A stretch of DNA of 64,000 bases, taken from positions 34,257-98,256 of the forward strand of contig JAWKVM010000034.1 of assembly GCA_041398025.1 (NCBI GenBank), written 5' to 3'. Each line of letters opens with the position of its first letter. Position 1 is the stretch's first letter. This document shows positions 24,966-34,714 of the stretch, piece after piece. The position numbers and the translations under genes were made by a program. Source of the DNA: JANQPX01 sp041398025. Lineage in GTDB: Bacteria; Pseudomonadota; Alphaproteobacteria; Geminicoccales; Geminicoccaceae. The notes beneath the pieces are model-generated. The model was not told the origin of the DNA, did no database searches, and saw only the letters and a program-made list of their open reading frames with translations.

Positions 24966-25057
24966 TGATGCCGCGTGTCCTCACCACGATCGTGCGTGGA
25001 CGCAGGACTTCGGCGGTGCCGAACGGCGCGGAACCGCGCGCGGACCGGCTGGCCGTC

Positions 25058-26068
25058 CTAAAGAAACGGCCAGAGATTGACGAGAAAGCCGTCGCGCAGG
25101 CGCAGGGTGGCGGTCAGCGCGCCGGTGACCGCGGCCAGGGACAGGACGGCCATCAGGCAGAGCGACAGGACGCTGGTGCCGCCGGCGGCGGCGAGCTGGC
25201 CGCGGCGTTCCTCATAGCTGCCCTCGCCATGCTGGGTGACGTGGTCGACCGCACGGCGAAAGGCGAAGAAGTAGAGGGTGTTGCCGTAGACGCCGGCGAG
25301 CCCGACCATCAGCAGGAGGAGGGCCGGAAGCACGATCAGCGGGATGTCGTTGACCGCTGCGGCGGCGAGGCCGGCCAGCCAGAGCAGATGCAGGCCGGCG
25401 AAAAGATGCAGGCGGCGATAGGCGAACCAGTGACCGAAGGTGAGCGCCGCCGGCCAGTTCCAGCTTTGCCGCGTGCCGCGCCAGTCCATCCAGCGCCAGC
25501 TCTCGTCGTAATAGGTGCCGTTGTGGCCGACGAAGGTCTTGGAGCTGTCGACAGGCACCTTGCTCGGCGGCTCCGCTGCCGGGGGAACGCCCGAGGGTGC
25601 CGCCTGGGGGCGCGCCAGGAGGCCGAGCGTCGCCCTTTCGGCAGGCGCGGCCGCAACGCCGCCGGCTGGCGGAGGGCTCTGCTCGGATGCCGGCCGCGCG
25701 GCGCGGTTTTCGGCGTGCGGGGCGGGCTGCGGGGGCGGGGCAGCGCGCCCTTCCGGTTTGTCCGAGGCCGCCCTGGCCTCACGCTCGTCACCCCCGCCCG
25801 TGGCCGCGTCCGGCACGCCGACGCCGGTTTCGCGCTTGGTCATGGTGAAGCGCGGCCCGTTCTTGGGATCGTTGATCAGGGCGATGTTCAGCTTGGTGTT
25901 GGTGAAGCGCTCGATCGTGCCGGCCCCTGCCTGCCGGTCGGCGACATGCTGTCTGGTGTGGGTGAAGGCCGAAGGTCCCGGCGCTTGCGAGTCCGCAGGC
26001 GCGCAGGCCGCAGCTGATGCCTTGTCCGAAGAGGCCGCCGGATCCTCCGATGGGGCTGGATCAGCCAA
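25058..26068 (-). CDS. DUF2628-like membrane protein with long proline/alanine-rich N-terminal region
   Basis: A 336-residue protein. Residues 1 to about 185 are low-complexity and rich in Ala, Pro, Glu and Ser with no signal peptide. The C-terminal ~150 residues show the DUF2628 pattern: WRGTRQSWNWPAALTFGHWF, an AYRRLHLF segment, three or four membrane helices (LLWLAGLAAAAV, PLIVLPALLLLMVGLAGV and VLSLCLMAVLSLAAVTGAL) and a GVYGNTLYFFAFRRAV motif. The function of the domain is unknown; such proteins are usually small inner-membrane proteins. The disordered N-terminal half is unusual in length. It appears monocistronic. Confidence 0.65.
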   Translation of the reverse strand: MADPAPSEDPAASSDKASAAACAPADSQAPGPSAFTHTRQHVADRQAGAGTIERFTNTKLNIALINDPKNGPRFTMTKRETGVGVPDAATGGGDEREARAASDKPEGRAAPPPQPAPHAENRAARPASEQSPPPAGGVAAAPAERATLGLLARPQAAPSGVPPAAEPPSKVPVDSSKTFVGHNGTYYDESWRWMDWRGTRQSWNWPAALTFGHWFAYRRLHLFAGLHLLWLAGLAAAAVNDIPLIVLPALLLLMVGLAGVYGNTLYFFAFRRAVDHVTQHGEGSYEERRGQLAAAGGTSVLSLCLMAVLSLAAVTGALTATLRLRDGFLVNLWPFL

Positions 26069-26281
26069 GGGCTTGCTGTCTTTCGTGCGATCGAATCAAC
26101 AAGACGACCTCTTCGATGTCCGTCCGCGCCGCGTCCTGCCGATGGCGGCCGGGCGCTTCGCCCGAGCCTGTCGCAGGAGGAGAGGGGCAACGGCCGGCCG
26201 AAACCTCAGCGATTGCCACCAAACGGCATAAAGCGCGCTGGACACTATCACCGGAATGGCGATTGTTGAAGCCTGAGATTG

Positions 26282-27274
26282 TCATCGCACCGCCGCCCTC
26301 CTGAGCCGGTCGCAGATCGCCTCGCCGAGGCCCGTGCCGGGAATCGGCATGGCGGCGATGCCCGCGACATCCTGCGCATCGAGATGATGCAGCATGGCGA
26401 AAAGATTGGCCGCGGCCTCGGTCAGGTCGCCGGTCGCGCTGAGATTGGCCGTGACCATGGCCCCCTCGAGGGGGATCGGGCCGAAGGCGAGCAGGGCTTC
26501 GTCGGGCGCGACCGCGCGCGCGTCGAGACGGAGCGGCCGACGCGGCGCATAGTGGCTCTCGAGCTGTCCCGGCGAGCGCAGCGTGCCGTCGCCCTGCCGG
26601 CCGCCGCTCTGCGCATCGTGAACCTCGCCGATCACGGCTTCGATCCGGCTGCGCGCCACGCCGCCCGGACGCAGCAGCACCGGCCGCTCGCCGCTGATGT
26701 CGAGCACCGTGGATTCGACGCCGACGGCGCAAGGCCCGCCGTCCAGGACCATGGCGACACGCTCGCCCAGGCTCCGGCGCACATGCTCGGCGGTGGTCGG
26801 GCTGATCCTGCCCGATCGGTTGGCGCTCGGCGCCGCGATCGGCAGATCGGCGGCGTCGAGAAGGGCGCGTGCGAGCGGGTGGGCGGGGACGCGAAGCGCC
26901 ACGCTGTCGCCGCCGGCGCTGACCAGCCGCGACAGCCTGCTGTCGGCCAGGCGGCGCAGGACCAGGGTGAGGGGGCCCGGCCAGAAGGCGGCGGCGAGCC
27001 GCTCGGCGCGATCGGACCACGCGGCGAGCGCGCCGGCGGCCGCCTGATCCGTAACGTGGACGATCAGCGGGTTGAAGCGGGGTCTGGCCTTGGCCTCGAA
27101 GATCGCGGCGACCGCCCGGTCGTCGGTGGCGGCGGCGCCGAGGCCGTAGACCGTCTCGGTGGGAAAGGCGACCAGCCCACCCGCACGCAGCAGGCCGGCA
27201 GCCCTGCGCACCGCCTGCCGGTCGATCCCGTCAGGATCGGCAAAGGCGGCCGGTTGATCGTGACGTTCTGCCAT
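26282..27274 (-). CDS. L-threonylcarbamoyladenylate synthase (Sua5 type)
   Basis: A 330-residue enzyme that makes threonylcarbamoyl-AMP for the t6A37 modification of ANN-decoding tRNAs. The YrdC domain shows GGLVAFPTETVYGLGAAATD (about residues 31-50), KARPRFNPLIVHV and SANRSG. The extra ~120 C-terminal residues (from RPGGVARSRIEAVIGE onward, including LESHYAPRRPLRL) form the Sua5 domain missing in the short TsaC form. The ATG at 27274 is chosen because the protein then begins a few residues before the YrdC fold; much longer in-frame starts exist but have no ribosome site or homology. The partner gene tsaE is also in this window at 51596. Confidence 0.9.
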   Translation of the reverse strand: MAERHDQPAAFADPDGIDRQAVRRAAGLLRAGGLVAFPTETVYGLGAAATDDRAVAAIFEAKARPRFNPLIVHVTDQAAAGALAAWSDRAERLAAAFWPGPLTLVLRRLADSRLSRLVSAGGDSVALRVPAHPLARALLDAADLPIAAPSANRSGRISPTTAEHVRRSLGERVAMVLDGGPCAVGVESTVLDISGERPVLLRPGGVARSRIEAVIGEVHDAQSGGRQGDGTLRSPGQLESHYAPRRPLRLDARAVAPDEALLAFGPIPLEGAMVTANLSATGDLTEAAANLFAMLHHLDAQDVAGIAAMPIPGTGLGEAICDRLRRAAVR

Positions 27275-27324
27275 GGTGGTCCAGGCCTGCATCCGCCGCC
27301 GGAGCGGGGCACATCCAGGCCCTG

Positions 27325-27999
27325 TCAGGTCGGCCGCTGCCAATGGGGCGTGCGAAAGCCGGTGCGGGGTTCCGGCTCGGGCTTCGGCCGGGGCTTGGAC
27401 TTCGGCTTCGCGGCCGGCCCCTCCGGGCGCTGCTGACCGAACCGGCCCGGCAGGGCGAATTCCTGGGTTTCGTGCTCCACCAGGGTGACCGGACCGCATT
27501 TCAACTGGCCGACACCGTGCCAGACGCCGGACTCGACGCCGACCACCTCGCCGGCCTCGACCTTGAGCACCGCGCGCTGGATCCTGAGCATCAGATTGGC
27601 GTTGAACTTGAAGGCGGCGACCCGGCGGTCGTTGACCATCACCTCGACCGCAGGGTGGTGGGTCGAGCGGATGGTGTGGTCGGCGAGCGGCACCAGGAGG
27701 GTCTCGCCCTTGAGCTGGCGGCTTCGTTCCAGATCGTTGACGAGATCGCGGTGCTGGGTCCAGGCGGACAGCAGGATCTGGTCGATGCCGATATTGAGCG
27801 CGTCCTTGAGCTTCTCGGCCACGGTGTTGGTCATGGCGCGCCGGTCGACATCGGCAAGGCCGGTGGTGCGCCCGAGATCGGACGCACCCTGCTGGTTTTC
27901 CGTGGTCTTGATGAAACGCGCCTGCCAGTCGCTCGGCGGACCCAGGAAGAACGCACGCAGCGTGGCCGGGCCTTCGCGCTCATTACGGTTCGATTGCAA
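27325..27999 (-). CDS. Protein of unknown function, overlapping partner of the PASTA protein
   Basis: I do not recognise this 224-residue protein. It has no signal peptide or membrane segment. The middle (about residues 55-185) looks like a compact alpha/beta domain: TVAEKLKDALNIGIDQILLS, RVAAFKFNANLMLRIQRAVL, then VEAGEVVGVESGVWHGVGQL and HETQEFALPGRFG. The C-terminus is a basic/proline tail of alternating KP, RP and EP (AKPKSKPRPKPEPEPR). Its first 17 bases overlap the end of the ten-repeat PASTA gene upstream, so the two are almost certainly co-translated. The overlap and tail suggest a cytoplasmic partner for the PASTA protein's basic cytoplasmic tail; that is inference. Confidence 0.65.
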   Translation of the reverse strand: MQSNRNEREGPATLRAFFLGPPSDWQARFIKTTENQQGASDLGRTTGLADVDRRAMTNTVAEKLKDALNIGIDQILLSAWTQHRDLVNDLERSRQLKGETLLVPLADHTIRSTHHPAVEVMVNDRRVAAFKFNANLMLRIQRAVLKVEAGEVVGVESGVWHGVGQLKCGPVTLVEHETQEFALPGRFGQQRPEGPAAKPKSKPRPKPEPEPRTGFRTPHWQRPT

Positions 28000-30544
28000 G
28001 TGTCTGCTCCCCTGGATCGCTGCGGCCGCGAAGGCGAATCGATGAGATGACCAAATTCGGCGCGTCGGTCTGCGTCACCTGCGTGCCGGGATCGGCGTGC
28101 ACCACAAAGTCGGGCTGCGCGCGCGCCGCCGCTGCGGGCGCTGCCGCGGGCCGTGCCGAGCGCGCGGTCTTGTCGAAGGCCGGCCTGGCCACGGCGCCGC
28201 GCGAGATGCCGTAGACCGGCGGCGGCGTCGGGGTGGTGCCGGCGCCGGCCGGGGCGAAGCCGCCGCCCTGGCGCGCCCGGAACCAGACCAGGCCCGCGAG
28301 GATGACCAGAAGCGTGCCGGCGGCGGTCAGCGGGCCGGCCAGGCCGACTACCTGGACCTGCACCACGCTGTCGATACGTGCCGGACTGTTGGCGCTGGGC
28401 CGCTGGCCGACGATCGTGCCCGGCCAGCCGATCGAGAAGATCTCCTCGACGCCGCCGAGCTGCAGGGACTGGCTCGCCAGGACCCGGGTCGCCCCTTCGG
28501 GGGTGAGGCTGCTGAGGTCGGGGATCAGGGCGCTCGCCGAGAACACCACGTCGACCGCATTGCCGAACGCGACCGGCGTGCCCGCCGGCGGGTCCTGGCT
28601 GATCACCGTGCCGTCGGGCTGGGTCGAGAGGCGCCAGTCCTGCTGGCCGAGGGTGAGGAAGGTGTCGGCGAGGCGCGTGTCGACCGCCTCCTGGGCGACG
28701 CCGAGCAGGTCCGGAACCTCCACCTTGTCGATCGACTCGAGCTGGGCGATCACCGAGCTGCCGACCGTGAGCAGCCGGCCGGCATCCGGGATCTGCGACG
28801 TCACCCGGTTGGGGCGCTCGCCGTCCGCCGAGCCGTCGAGCTGCAGTTCCAGGCCGACCGCCCTGACCGCCTGATCGGCCTGGGCCGCGGTCATCTTGGC
28901 GATATTGGGCACCGGCACGAGATCGGGCCGGTCCGGCGGCGGCGCGGTCACCGCCAGCACCACCGAGATCCTGCCGCCATCGGCCGCCGGCGAACCGGCG
29001 GCCGGATCCTGGCTCAGCACGGTCTGGTCGGGCTGGCTCGCGGAAAGCTGGAAGTCGACATTGGCGAGCACCAGGTTCTTCTCGGCGAGCCTGCTCGCGA
29101 CCGCCTCGGGGTCGAGGCCCCGGAGATCCGGAACGGTCGGCGGCTCCGAGACGGTGACATCGACGCTGATGCCGAGCGACGCCGCCGCTCCCGGGGCCGG
29201 CGACTGGTCGATGATGCGGCCGTCGCCGCCTGCGGTGGTCTGGCGCTCGACCTTGCCGAGGCGCATCAGCTTCTTGGCGAGCTCGGCGCCGGCCTCCTGG
29301 AGCGAGAGACCGACCAGTCCCGGCACCTCGAGCCCCTCGGCCAGCACCAGGTCGACGGCGCTGCCGGGACTGGCCTCGGCATTGGCGCGCGGGCGCTGCT
29401 CGATGATCGTGCCCTGGGGCTCGTTCGACACCTTCGACGTGATCGAGCCGACCTCGAGCAGCTGCGTGGCGATCAGGCGTTTGGCCTGCTCCACGGTGCG
29501 GCCGGCGAGCTCCGGCACGATCGGCGTCGCCGCCAGGACGACGTCGATCGCGATCCCGGGGCTGACCACCTGATTGGCCGCCGGCCGCTGCTCGATGATG
29601 GTGCCGCGGCGCTGGTCGGACACCCGGCTTTCGACGCGGCCGGGCCGAAGGCCGGCGTCGCGCAGGCGCGCGCGCGCGTCGTTCAGGGTCAGCGAGCGCA
29701 GGTCGGGAACCGTCTGGCCCTTGGCGACCGTGATGTCGACCGCGTCATCGGCGGCGGCCGGCACGCCCGGAAGCGGCCATTGCTTGATGATCGTGCCGTT
29801 CGGCTGGGACGAGCTCTCTTCGGTCACCCTGCCCAGGGTCAGCGACGATTCCTTGAGCTTTTCGATCGCCTGCTCGCGGCTGAGCGTCCTGAGATCGGGG
29901 ATGCGCACCTCCGAGGCCACCGTGATGTTGATCCGGCTGCCGCGGGCGGCGGGCGCGCCCGCCTCGGGCGACTGGCCGACGATGGTGCCGAGCGGTGCCG
30001 CAGCGCTCTCCCGCTGGATCTGCCCGATATCGAGCCCTTCGCGCCTGAGCACGGACTGGGCTTCCGCCGGGGTCAGGCCGATCACTTCCGGCACGGTGGC
30101 GCGCGCCGCGACCGGCGCACTGCCGCCGCCGGCGGCATTGATCACCACCTCGATCTCGGTGCCGGGCCGCACGGTCCGGCCGCGCGGCGGCGACTGGGCG
30201 ACGATCCCGCCGCTCGGGCAGGCGTTGGAAGCACGCTGATGCACCTGGCCGAGGCGGAGATTCTGCTGGCGCAGAATGACCTCGGCCTCCTGGGTGGAGA
30301 GGCATTGCAGCGAGGGCACCTGCACGGAGCTGGTGACGGCGCCGAGCGCCCGCGGACCGCGCTGGTCCGTGCCCGGGGCCTGGGCGAGCGTCACCCCGCC
30401 TGCCGCGTGGCCTGCGGGCTCCGGGGCGGTGGCCGACAGGCCAGCGTCCGGCCATGCGCCGTCCGGCGTGACCAGCGCCTGCGCCGACAGCGGCGCCAGC
30501 ACCGCGATCACGCTCAAAATCAGCACGTTAAGGAACCGAACCAC
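27983..30544 (-). CDS. Membrane-anchored periplasmic protein with ten PASTA repeats
   Basis: An 853-residue protein. It has a Sec signal peptide at 1-22 (VLILSVIAVLAPLSAQA), a linker to about 75, then ten consecutive PASTA-like units of 64-74 residues (starting near 76, 148, 213, 278, 342, 406, 470, 544, 608 and 673). Each has the pattern VPDLxxLTxxxAxxxLxxxx, then GTIIxQxPxxGxxxxxGxxxxVxVA. One membrane helix follows (738-756, TAAGTLLVILAGLVWF), and a ~95-residue Ala/Pro/Arg-rich cytoplasmic tail. PASTA repeats normally form the extracellular part of PknB-type kinases or PBP2x and bind peptidoglycan fragments. Here no kinase or transpeptidase domain is present. The expected topology is periplasmic array, C-terminal anchor. 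The gene overlaps an unrecognised gene downstream. Confidence 0.85.
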   Translation of the reverse strand: MVRFLNVLILSVIAVLAPLSAQALVTPDGAWPDAGLSATAPEPAGHAAGGVTLAQAPGTDQRGPRALGAVTSSVQVPSLQCLSTQEAEVILRQQNLRLGQVHQRASNACPSGGIVAQSPPRGRTVRPGTEIEVVINAAGGGSAPVAARATVPEVIGLTPAEAQSVLRREGLDIGQIQRESAAAPLGTIVGQSPEAGAPAARGSRINITVASEVRIPDLRTLSREQAIEKLKESSLTLGRVTEESSSQPNGTIIKQWPLPGVPAAADDAVDITVAKGQTVPDLRSLTLNDARARLRDAGLRPGRVESRVSDQRRGTIIEQRPAANQVVSPGIAIDVVLAATPIVPELAGRTVEQAKRLIATQLLEVGSITSKVSNEPQGTIIEQRPRANAEASPGSAVDLVLAEGLEVPGLVGLSLQEAGAELAKKLMRLGKVERQTTAGGDGRIIDQSPAPGAAASLGISVDVTVSEPPTVPDLRGLDPEAVASRLAEKNLVLANVDFQLSASQPDQTVLSQDPAAGSPAADGGRISVVLAVTAPPPDRPDLVPVPNIAKMTAAQADQAVRAVGLELQLDGSADGERPNRVTSQIPDAGRLLTVGSSVIAQLESIDKVEVPDLLGVAQEAVDTRLADTFLTLGQQDWRLSTQPDGTVISQDPPAGTPVAFGNAVDVVFSASALIPDLSSLTPEGATRVLASQSLQLGGVEEIFSIGWPGTIVGQRPSANSPARIDSVVQVQVVGLAGPLTAAGTLLVILAGLVWFRARQGGGFAPAGAGTTPTPPPVYGISRGAVARPAFDKTARSARPAAAPAAAARAQPDFVVHADPGTQVTQTDAPNLVISSIRLRGRSDPGEQTLAIEP

Positions 30545-30837
30545 GATTAGGGGCGCTCCTGGAGCTTCAGCCTTGAAATCGCTCGCTGGTGTCTTATCGC
30601 AACATGGCCCCGACTATAAGGCCTTTTCCGCATTCTCTTCGAGTCCGTACCCCATTTTGCGGCGTTCGCGAAGCGCCCTGCCGCGTTTCTCCGTCCCGAT
30701 GCGCCCCCTGCACGCGTACCACAGTGGGAAGAAATCGTTTGGCCAAATAGTAGAAAAAGCTGGAATGTTAACTTCTCATTTGCATAATTTTGCTTCGATA
30801 AAAACGACACAGTCGCGCCAGGAATGGAAATCGTATC

Positions 30838-32052
30838 GTGCCAGAAGCCGTCCTCAACGATCCTCACGTTCACGTCCTGCGATCCGGCAAGCCGATGAAC
30901 GGTCCCCGCTGGGCCAGGCCCGCCCTCACCACGACGCTGGTCTCGAAACCCTATCTCAGCCCCAGGGCCATGGCCTATGTGCAGGAGGTCCTGGAATCCG
31001 GCTGGTGGGGCTACGGCCCGGTGTGCAAGGATCTTCAGGCCGAGGTCGAAACGCTCTACGACGGCAAGACGCACGCGCTTGCCACGTCGAGCTGCACCGC
31101 GGCCATGCATCTGTCCCTGCGCGCGCTCGGCGTCGGTCCCGGCGACGAGGTCATCGTACCGGCCTTCACCTATGTATCGACGGCGATCGTTGCAACCTAT
31201 TGCGGCGCCGAGCCGGTGTTCGCCGACGTCGACCCGGAGACGCTGACGATCACCGCCGACACGGTGGCGCCGCTCCTGACCGAGCGCACGCGCGCCATCA
31301 TCGCCATGCATTATGCAGGCCCGGCCGCCGATTTCGACCCGATCAGAGCGCTGGTGCGGGACAGGAACATCGCCGTCATCGAAGACGCCGCCCATGCCTT
31401 CGGCTCGGTGCGCGACGGCCAGCGGGTCGGCGCCAAGGCCGATTTCGCCGCGTTCAGCTTCGCGCCGACCAAGCAGGTCGCGAGCAGCAATGGCGGTCTC
31501 CTCCTGTTCAAGGACGGCGACCGGCGCGTCGATCTGGACCAGCTCGCCTTTCTCGGGCTTGCGGTCGACACCTTCGGGCGCACCGTGGCCAAAGGCGTCA
31601 GTCCCGTGCAGGAGGTCGTTCGTCTCGGCAACAAATACAAGGGAGACGACCTGGCCGCGGCGGTCGCGTTCGCGGCGGTCGAGCGCCTGGACGAGATCGT
31701 CGCCTATCGCGGCGAGCTGGTGGACCGCTTCTATGAGCGCCTCGCCGACATCAAGGAGGTGCAGCTCCAGCCGCGTCACGACAACAGCACGATCTCCTGG
31801 TACATCATGCCCATCCGGGTGCCCGCGGACCGGCGTGATGCTTTGCGCGCCCATCTCGCCGCGGCCGACATCGGCAACACGGTGCATTATCCGAATCTGC
31901 GGGAGCAAAAGGCGTTCCTGCCGTTCAGGGGCGAGGTGCCGGTGACCGCGGAGGAGGCCCGGCGGGTGATCAGCCTTCCCCTGCACGAGATGGTGAGCCT
32001 CACCGAGGTCGATCGCATCTGCGACGAGGTGGCTCTGTTCTTCCGCCAGTAG
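30838..32052 (+). CDS. DegT/DnrJ/EryC1/StrS family PLP-dependent aminotransferase
   Basis: A 404-residue sugar-aminotransferase-like enzyme. The conserved pieces are LATSSCTAAMHLSLRALGVG (phosphate cup), VIVPAFTYVSTAIVATYCGA, VIEDAAHAFGS, and the PLP lysine in FAAFSFAPTKQVASSNGG. Family members transfer an amino group from glutamate to a keto-sugar nucleotide for cell-surface glycans or secondary metabolites. No other sugar-nucleotide genes are adjacent, so the product is open. The start is a GTG (30838) directly in line with the family N-terminus. The 293-base spacer upstream contains an AT-rich patch (30775-30815) that is likely its promoter. Confidence 0.87.
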   Translation: MPEAVLNDPHVHVLRSGKPMNGPRWARPALTTTLVSKPYLSPRAMAYVQEVLESGWWGYGPVCKDLQAEVETLYDGKTHALATSSCTAAMHLSLRALGVGPGDEVIVPAFTYVSTAIVATYCGAEPVFADVDPETLTITADTVAPLLTERTRAIIAMHYAGPAADFDPIRALVRDRNIAVIEDAAHAFGSVRDGQRVGAKADFAAFSFAPTKQVASSNGGLLLFKDGDRRVDLDQLAFLGLAVDTFGRTVAKGVSPVQEVVRLGNKYKGDDLAAAVAFAAVERLDEIVAYRGELVDRFYERLADIKEVQLQPRHDNSTISWYIMPIRVPADRRDALRAHLAAADIGNTVHYPNLREQKAFLPFRGEVPVTAEEARRVISLPLHEMVSLTEVDRICDEVALFFRQ

Positions 32053-32124
32053 CGCCGGCGGGCATCTGCAAGGCCGCGCAGGCGGGAGGGGCCGTGCTCC
32101 GTCCGCCTGCGGCATCGTCGCGGG

Positions 32125-34714
32125 TCAGCGAATGGCGGCGAGGACCTCGTCAGGCTCGGCGCCGGCATTCGTGACGACCGCGAGCCGTCGGTCGTCACGG
32201 CTCGGCGGCTGCACCATGGGACGCGGCCGACCGTTGAAGGCGGCGAACGACCGCTCGAACTGGCCGACGGCCATGGGCTCGCCCACCAGAAAACCCTGAA
32301 CCTCGTCACCGGCCTTGCTTTCGAAAGGCAGGCTGCTCGGTGGTCTCCACGCCTTCGGCGCGATGCTGTCTCGAGGCTGGCGGCCGAGCTCGACCACCGC
32401 GCCACGATGCATCGCGCGCCTGGGCGCCGGCGCACTGCGCGAAGACTGGTCGATCTTGATCATCGGGCAGAGCTCAGCAGATGGCGACCCGAATATTGGA
32501 GTGCCGAAATCGATGCGGCGTTGCCGCACCAGGCGCTGGCCGGCGGGCGTCAGTTGGCACCTTCGGTGTGCGCGCTGAAGGCACGCCTCCGGTGATCTCG
32601 AGCTCGATGCGCTCGGCCTGCACGCCGGTCTCCACCAGGCGGCGCTGCGCCGCTGGAACGAGGTCCTTAATGCTGGAACTGGACAGGTGTGACGTTCAGC
32701 GAAGCAGCAGGCCCCAGCGGCAGGCGGCCTGACGGGCGTTAACCGGACCATTCATGGCTGAGGATGAGACCCGTCTCACCTCGGCGGTGATGAATGCGCT
32801 CGGCAGGATGACCGCCGCCAGTCCGGCTGTCTCCAGCGCAGCGAGGCTCGGCGCGAGATGCGCCCGCGCCGAAGATCGAGCTTGGGCTGATAAAGGGCTC
32901 GAGCTCGTTGCGCTACGTAAGCGGGTGCCAGGCCGCGCTCCAGCAGCTGTACGCTGGTGGAGACGTGGCCCGTCCATGCCAGCTCGTGAACCGGTAGGTG
33001 TTGCGCCCGTCTTCCTTGGCGCGGTAGAGGCTGGTCTTCGGCGCTGCAGGAGAGCGTTCCGGCGTCGCCCTGGGACTGTCGGCGATGGCGGCGCCGTGCT
33101 GGCGCTCACCAGGACCTCGTGGCCATCCAGATCGTAGGGTCGGTGGTCGAGCTTCAGCGGAGCGACAGCGGAAGTGCGATGCCTCTGGGGCTGGTCGACC
33201 GTGGTCTGCGTGTCGAAGTGTCGCCGCCGATGCGCCGCGATGAGTATCGGTCGCACGGCCGAGCGCAAACGGTCGGCGCAGCCCTTGATCAGGAGGTCGC
33301 CCGCGGAATGGCCGAGCGTGTCGTTGATCTCCTTGAACCGGTCGAGATCGATGCACAGCACCGCAGCCTTGCCGGTGCCGCGGCCGACGCTTTCCACCGC
33401 CGCGCTCACACGCTTGGCGAGATGGGTGCGGTTGGGCAGATTGGTCAGGCTGTCATGCAGGGCGAGATGCTGAATGCGGCGTTTGGCGTCGATCTCGGAC
33501 GTGATGTCGGTCGCCGTGCCGCGAAATCCCTGGAATTTGCCCTTCGCCGAATAGAAAGGCTTGCCGGCGACGCGCAGCGTCTTCTTCTTGCCCGTGGCAT
33601 CGACGTAGCGGCAGAGAAAATCCCTGAAATGCTGCTGCCCTTTCAGGTCTTTCTGAAATTTCCTGATCTTGTTGACACCGCCGATCGGGCGCAGCAGCTC
33701 GCCGATGGGCTTGCCGATCACCGCGTCCGTCGCCGTGCCGGTGGAGATCGCGAACTGCTCGGAAAGAAACTGCAGCTCGCCCCGCCCATTGGTCTCCCAG
33801 ATCCAGTCCGAACTGGCGTCGGCGACGTCGCGAAAACGGGTTTCGCTGCGTTTGATCGCCCGGGTGGTGGAGCGCACCCGCCAGATCAGAAGCCAGGTGA
33901 AGCCGAGGATGGCGACCACGCCGGCAAAAAGCGCAGGGGCCACGCTCTCCAGGAACTTTCGCCCGGGCTGAAAGGGTATCCATGTCAGGCGGCCGATCGG
34001 TTCGCCGGCGGGCGCGTGCAGGAGCAGGGTGGCGCTGTCGGCCGGAACCGGCGCATCGACATCCATGCTCAGCGCGATGTTCTTGAGCTGAGGGCTGTCC
34101 ATGAGCGACGTGACCGCAAGCGGCGTCATGCGCCTCGCCAGGACGACCACCACCCGATCGCCCTCGGCCATCTTGATATTGGCGTTCTGCTCGAGCGAGA
34201 CCGCGCAGACGGCGACCATCACCAGCGACTGGTCCATGGCCAGAAGACCGGTGACCGCTTCCGGCTTGCGCCAGGGCGCTTTGCGCGCCTCCGCGATCAT
34301 GCGTGGCAACCCGCCTTCCAGGATCTCCTCGGCGCTGTGCACCGAGCTTCGCCCGTCGATCTGGCTGAAGACGGTCCGGTCGTCTCTGTTGATCACCATG
34401 CTGATGTCGTAGCCGTGCTTGTCATGCACGTAATAGCTCAGATTGGACGCGGCCCAATTGACGCTGAACGCGATGTCGAGATGGCGCACGGCGTCGTTGC
34501 GCCAGCTGAAATCCTTGGCGACCATGCCGATACGGTCGAGCTCTTCCTGCAGGATGGTGCGCGCGGAATCGATCGAATGTTCTGCCGCGATTTCGTCCTG
34601 CTGCACCGCGCTGTACCAGACGAAGCCTCCGAGCACCGCCATGGAGCACCCGACGAAGGCAAACACCTGCAAGAGGATCTTGTCGTTGATCGCGAAGCGC
34701 ACGCGTTCCTCCAA
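32125..34714 (-). pseudogene. Sensor CHASE4-like/PAS/GGDEF/EAL protein, decayed
   Basis: The first ~480 codons from 34714 are clean: a membrane segment (ILLQVFAFVGCSMAVLGGFVW), a periplasmic CHASE4-like domain (AAEHSIDSARTILQEELDRI, then MVAKDFSWRNDAVRHLD), a second membrane segment near residue 265, a PAS domain (RFRDVADASSDWIWETNGRG), and the front of a GGDEF domain (HDSLTNLPNRTHLAKR, IDLDRFKEINDTLGHSAGD). At the GGDEF signature the sequence breaks up: only IGGD remains, in another frame near 33210. The GGDEF end (TSLYRAKEDGRNTYRF) and pieces of an EAL domain (a FYQP-type segment, IELEI, then KAGDEVQGFLVGEPMAVGQF near 32270) lie in different frames. It was a cyclic-di-GMP sensor enzyme, now unlikely to be catalytic. 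Confidence 0.8.

Noticed and set aside
28097..30550. 817-codon open frame opposite the PASTA gene
   Set aside because: Antisense shadow of a clearly repeated real protein; no start signal and no recognisable family.
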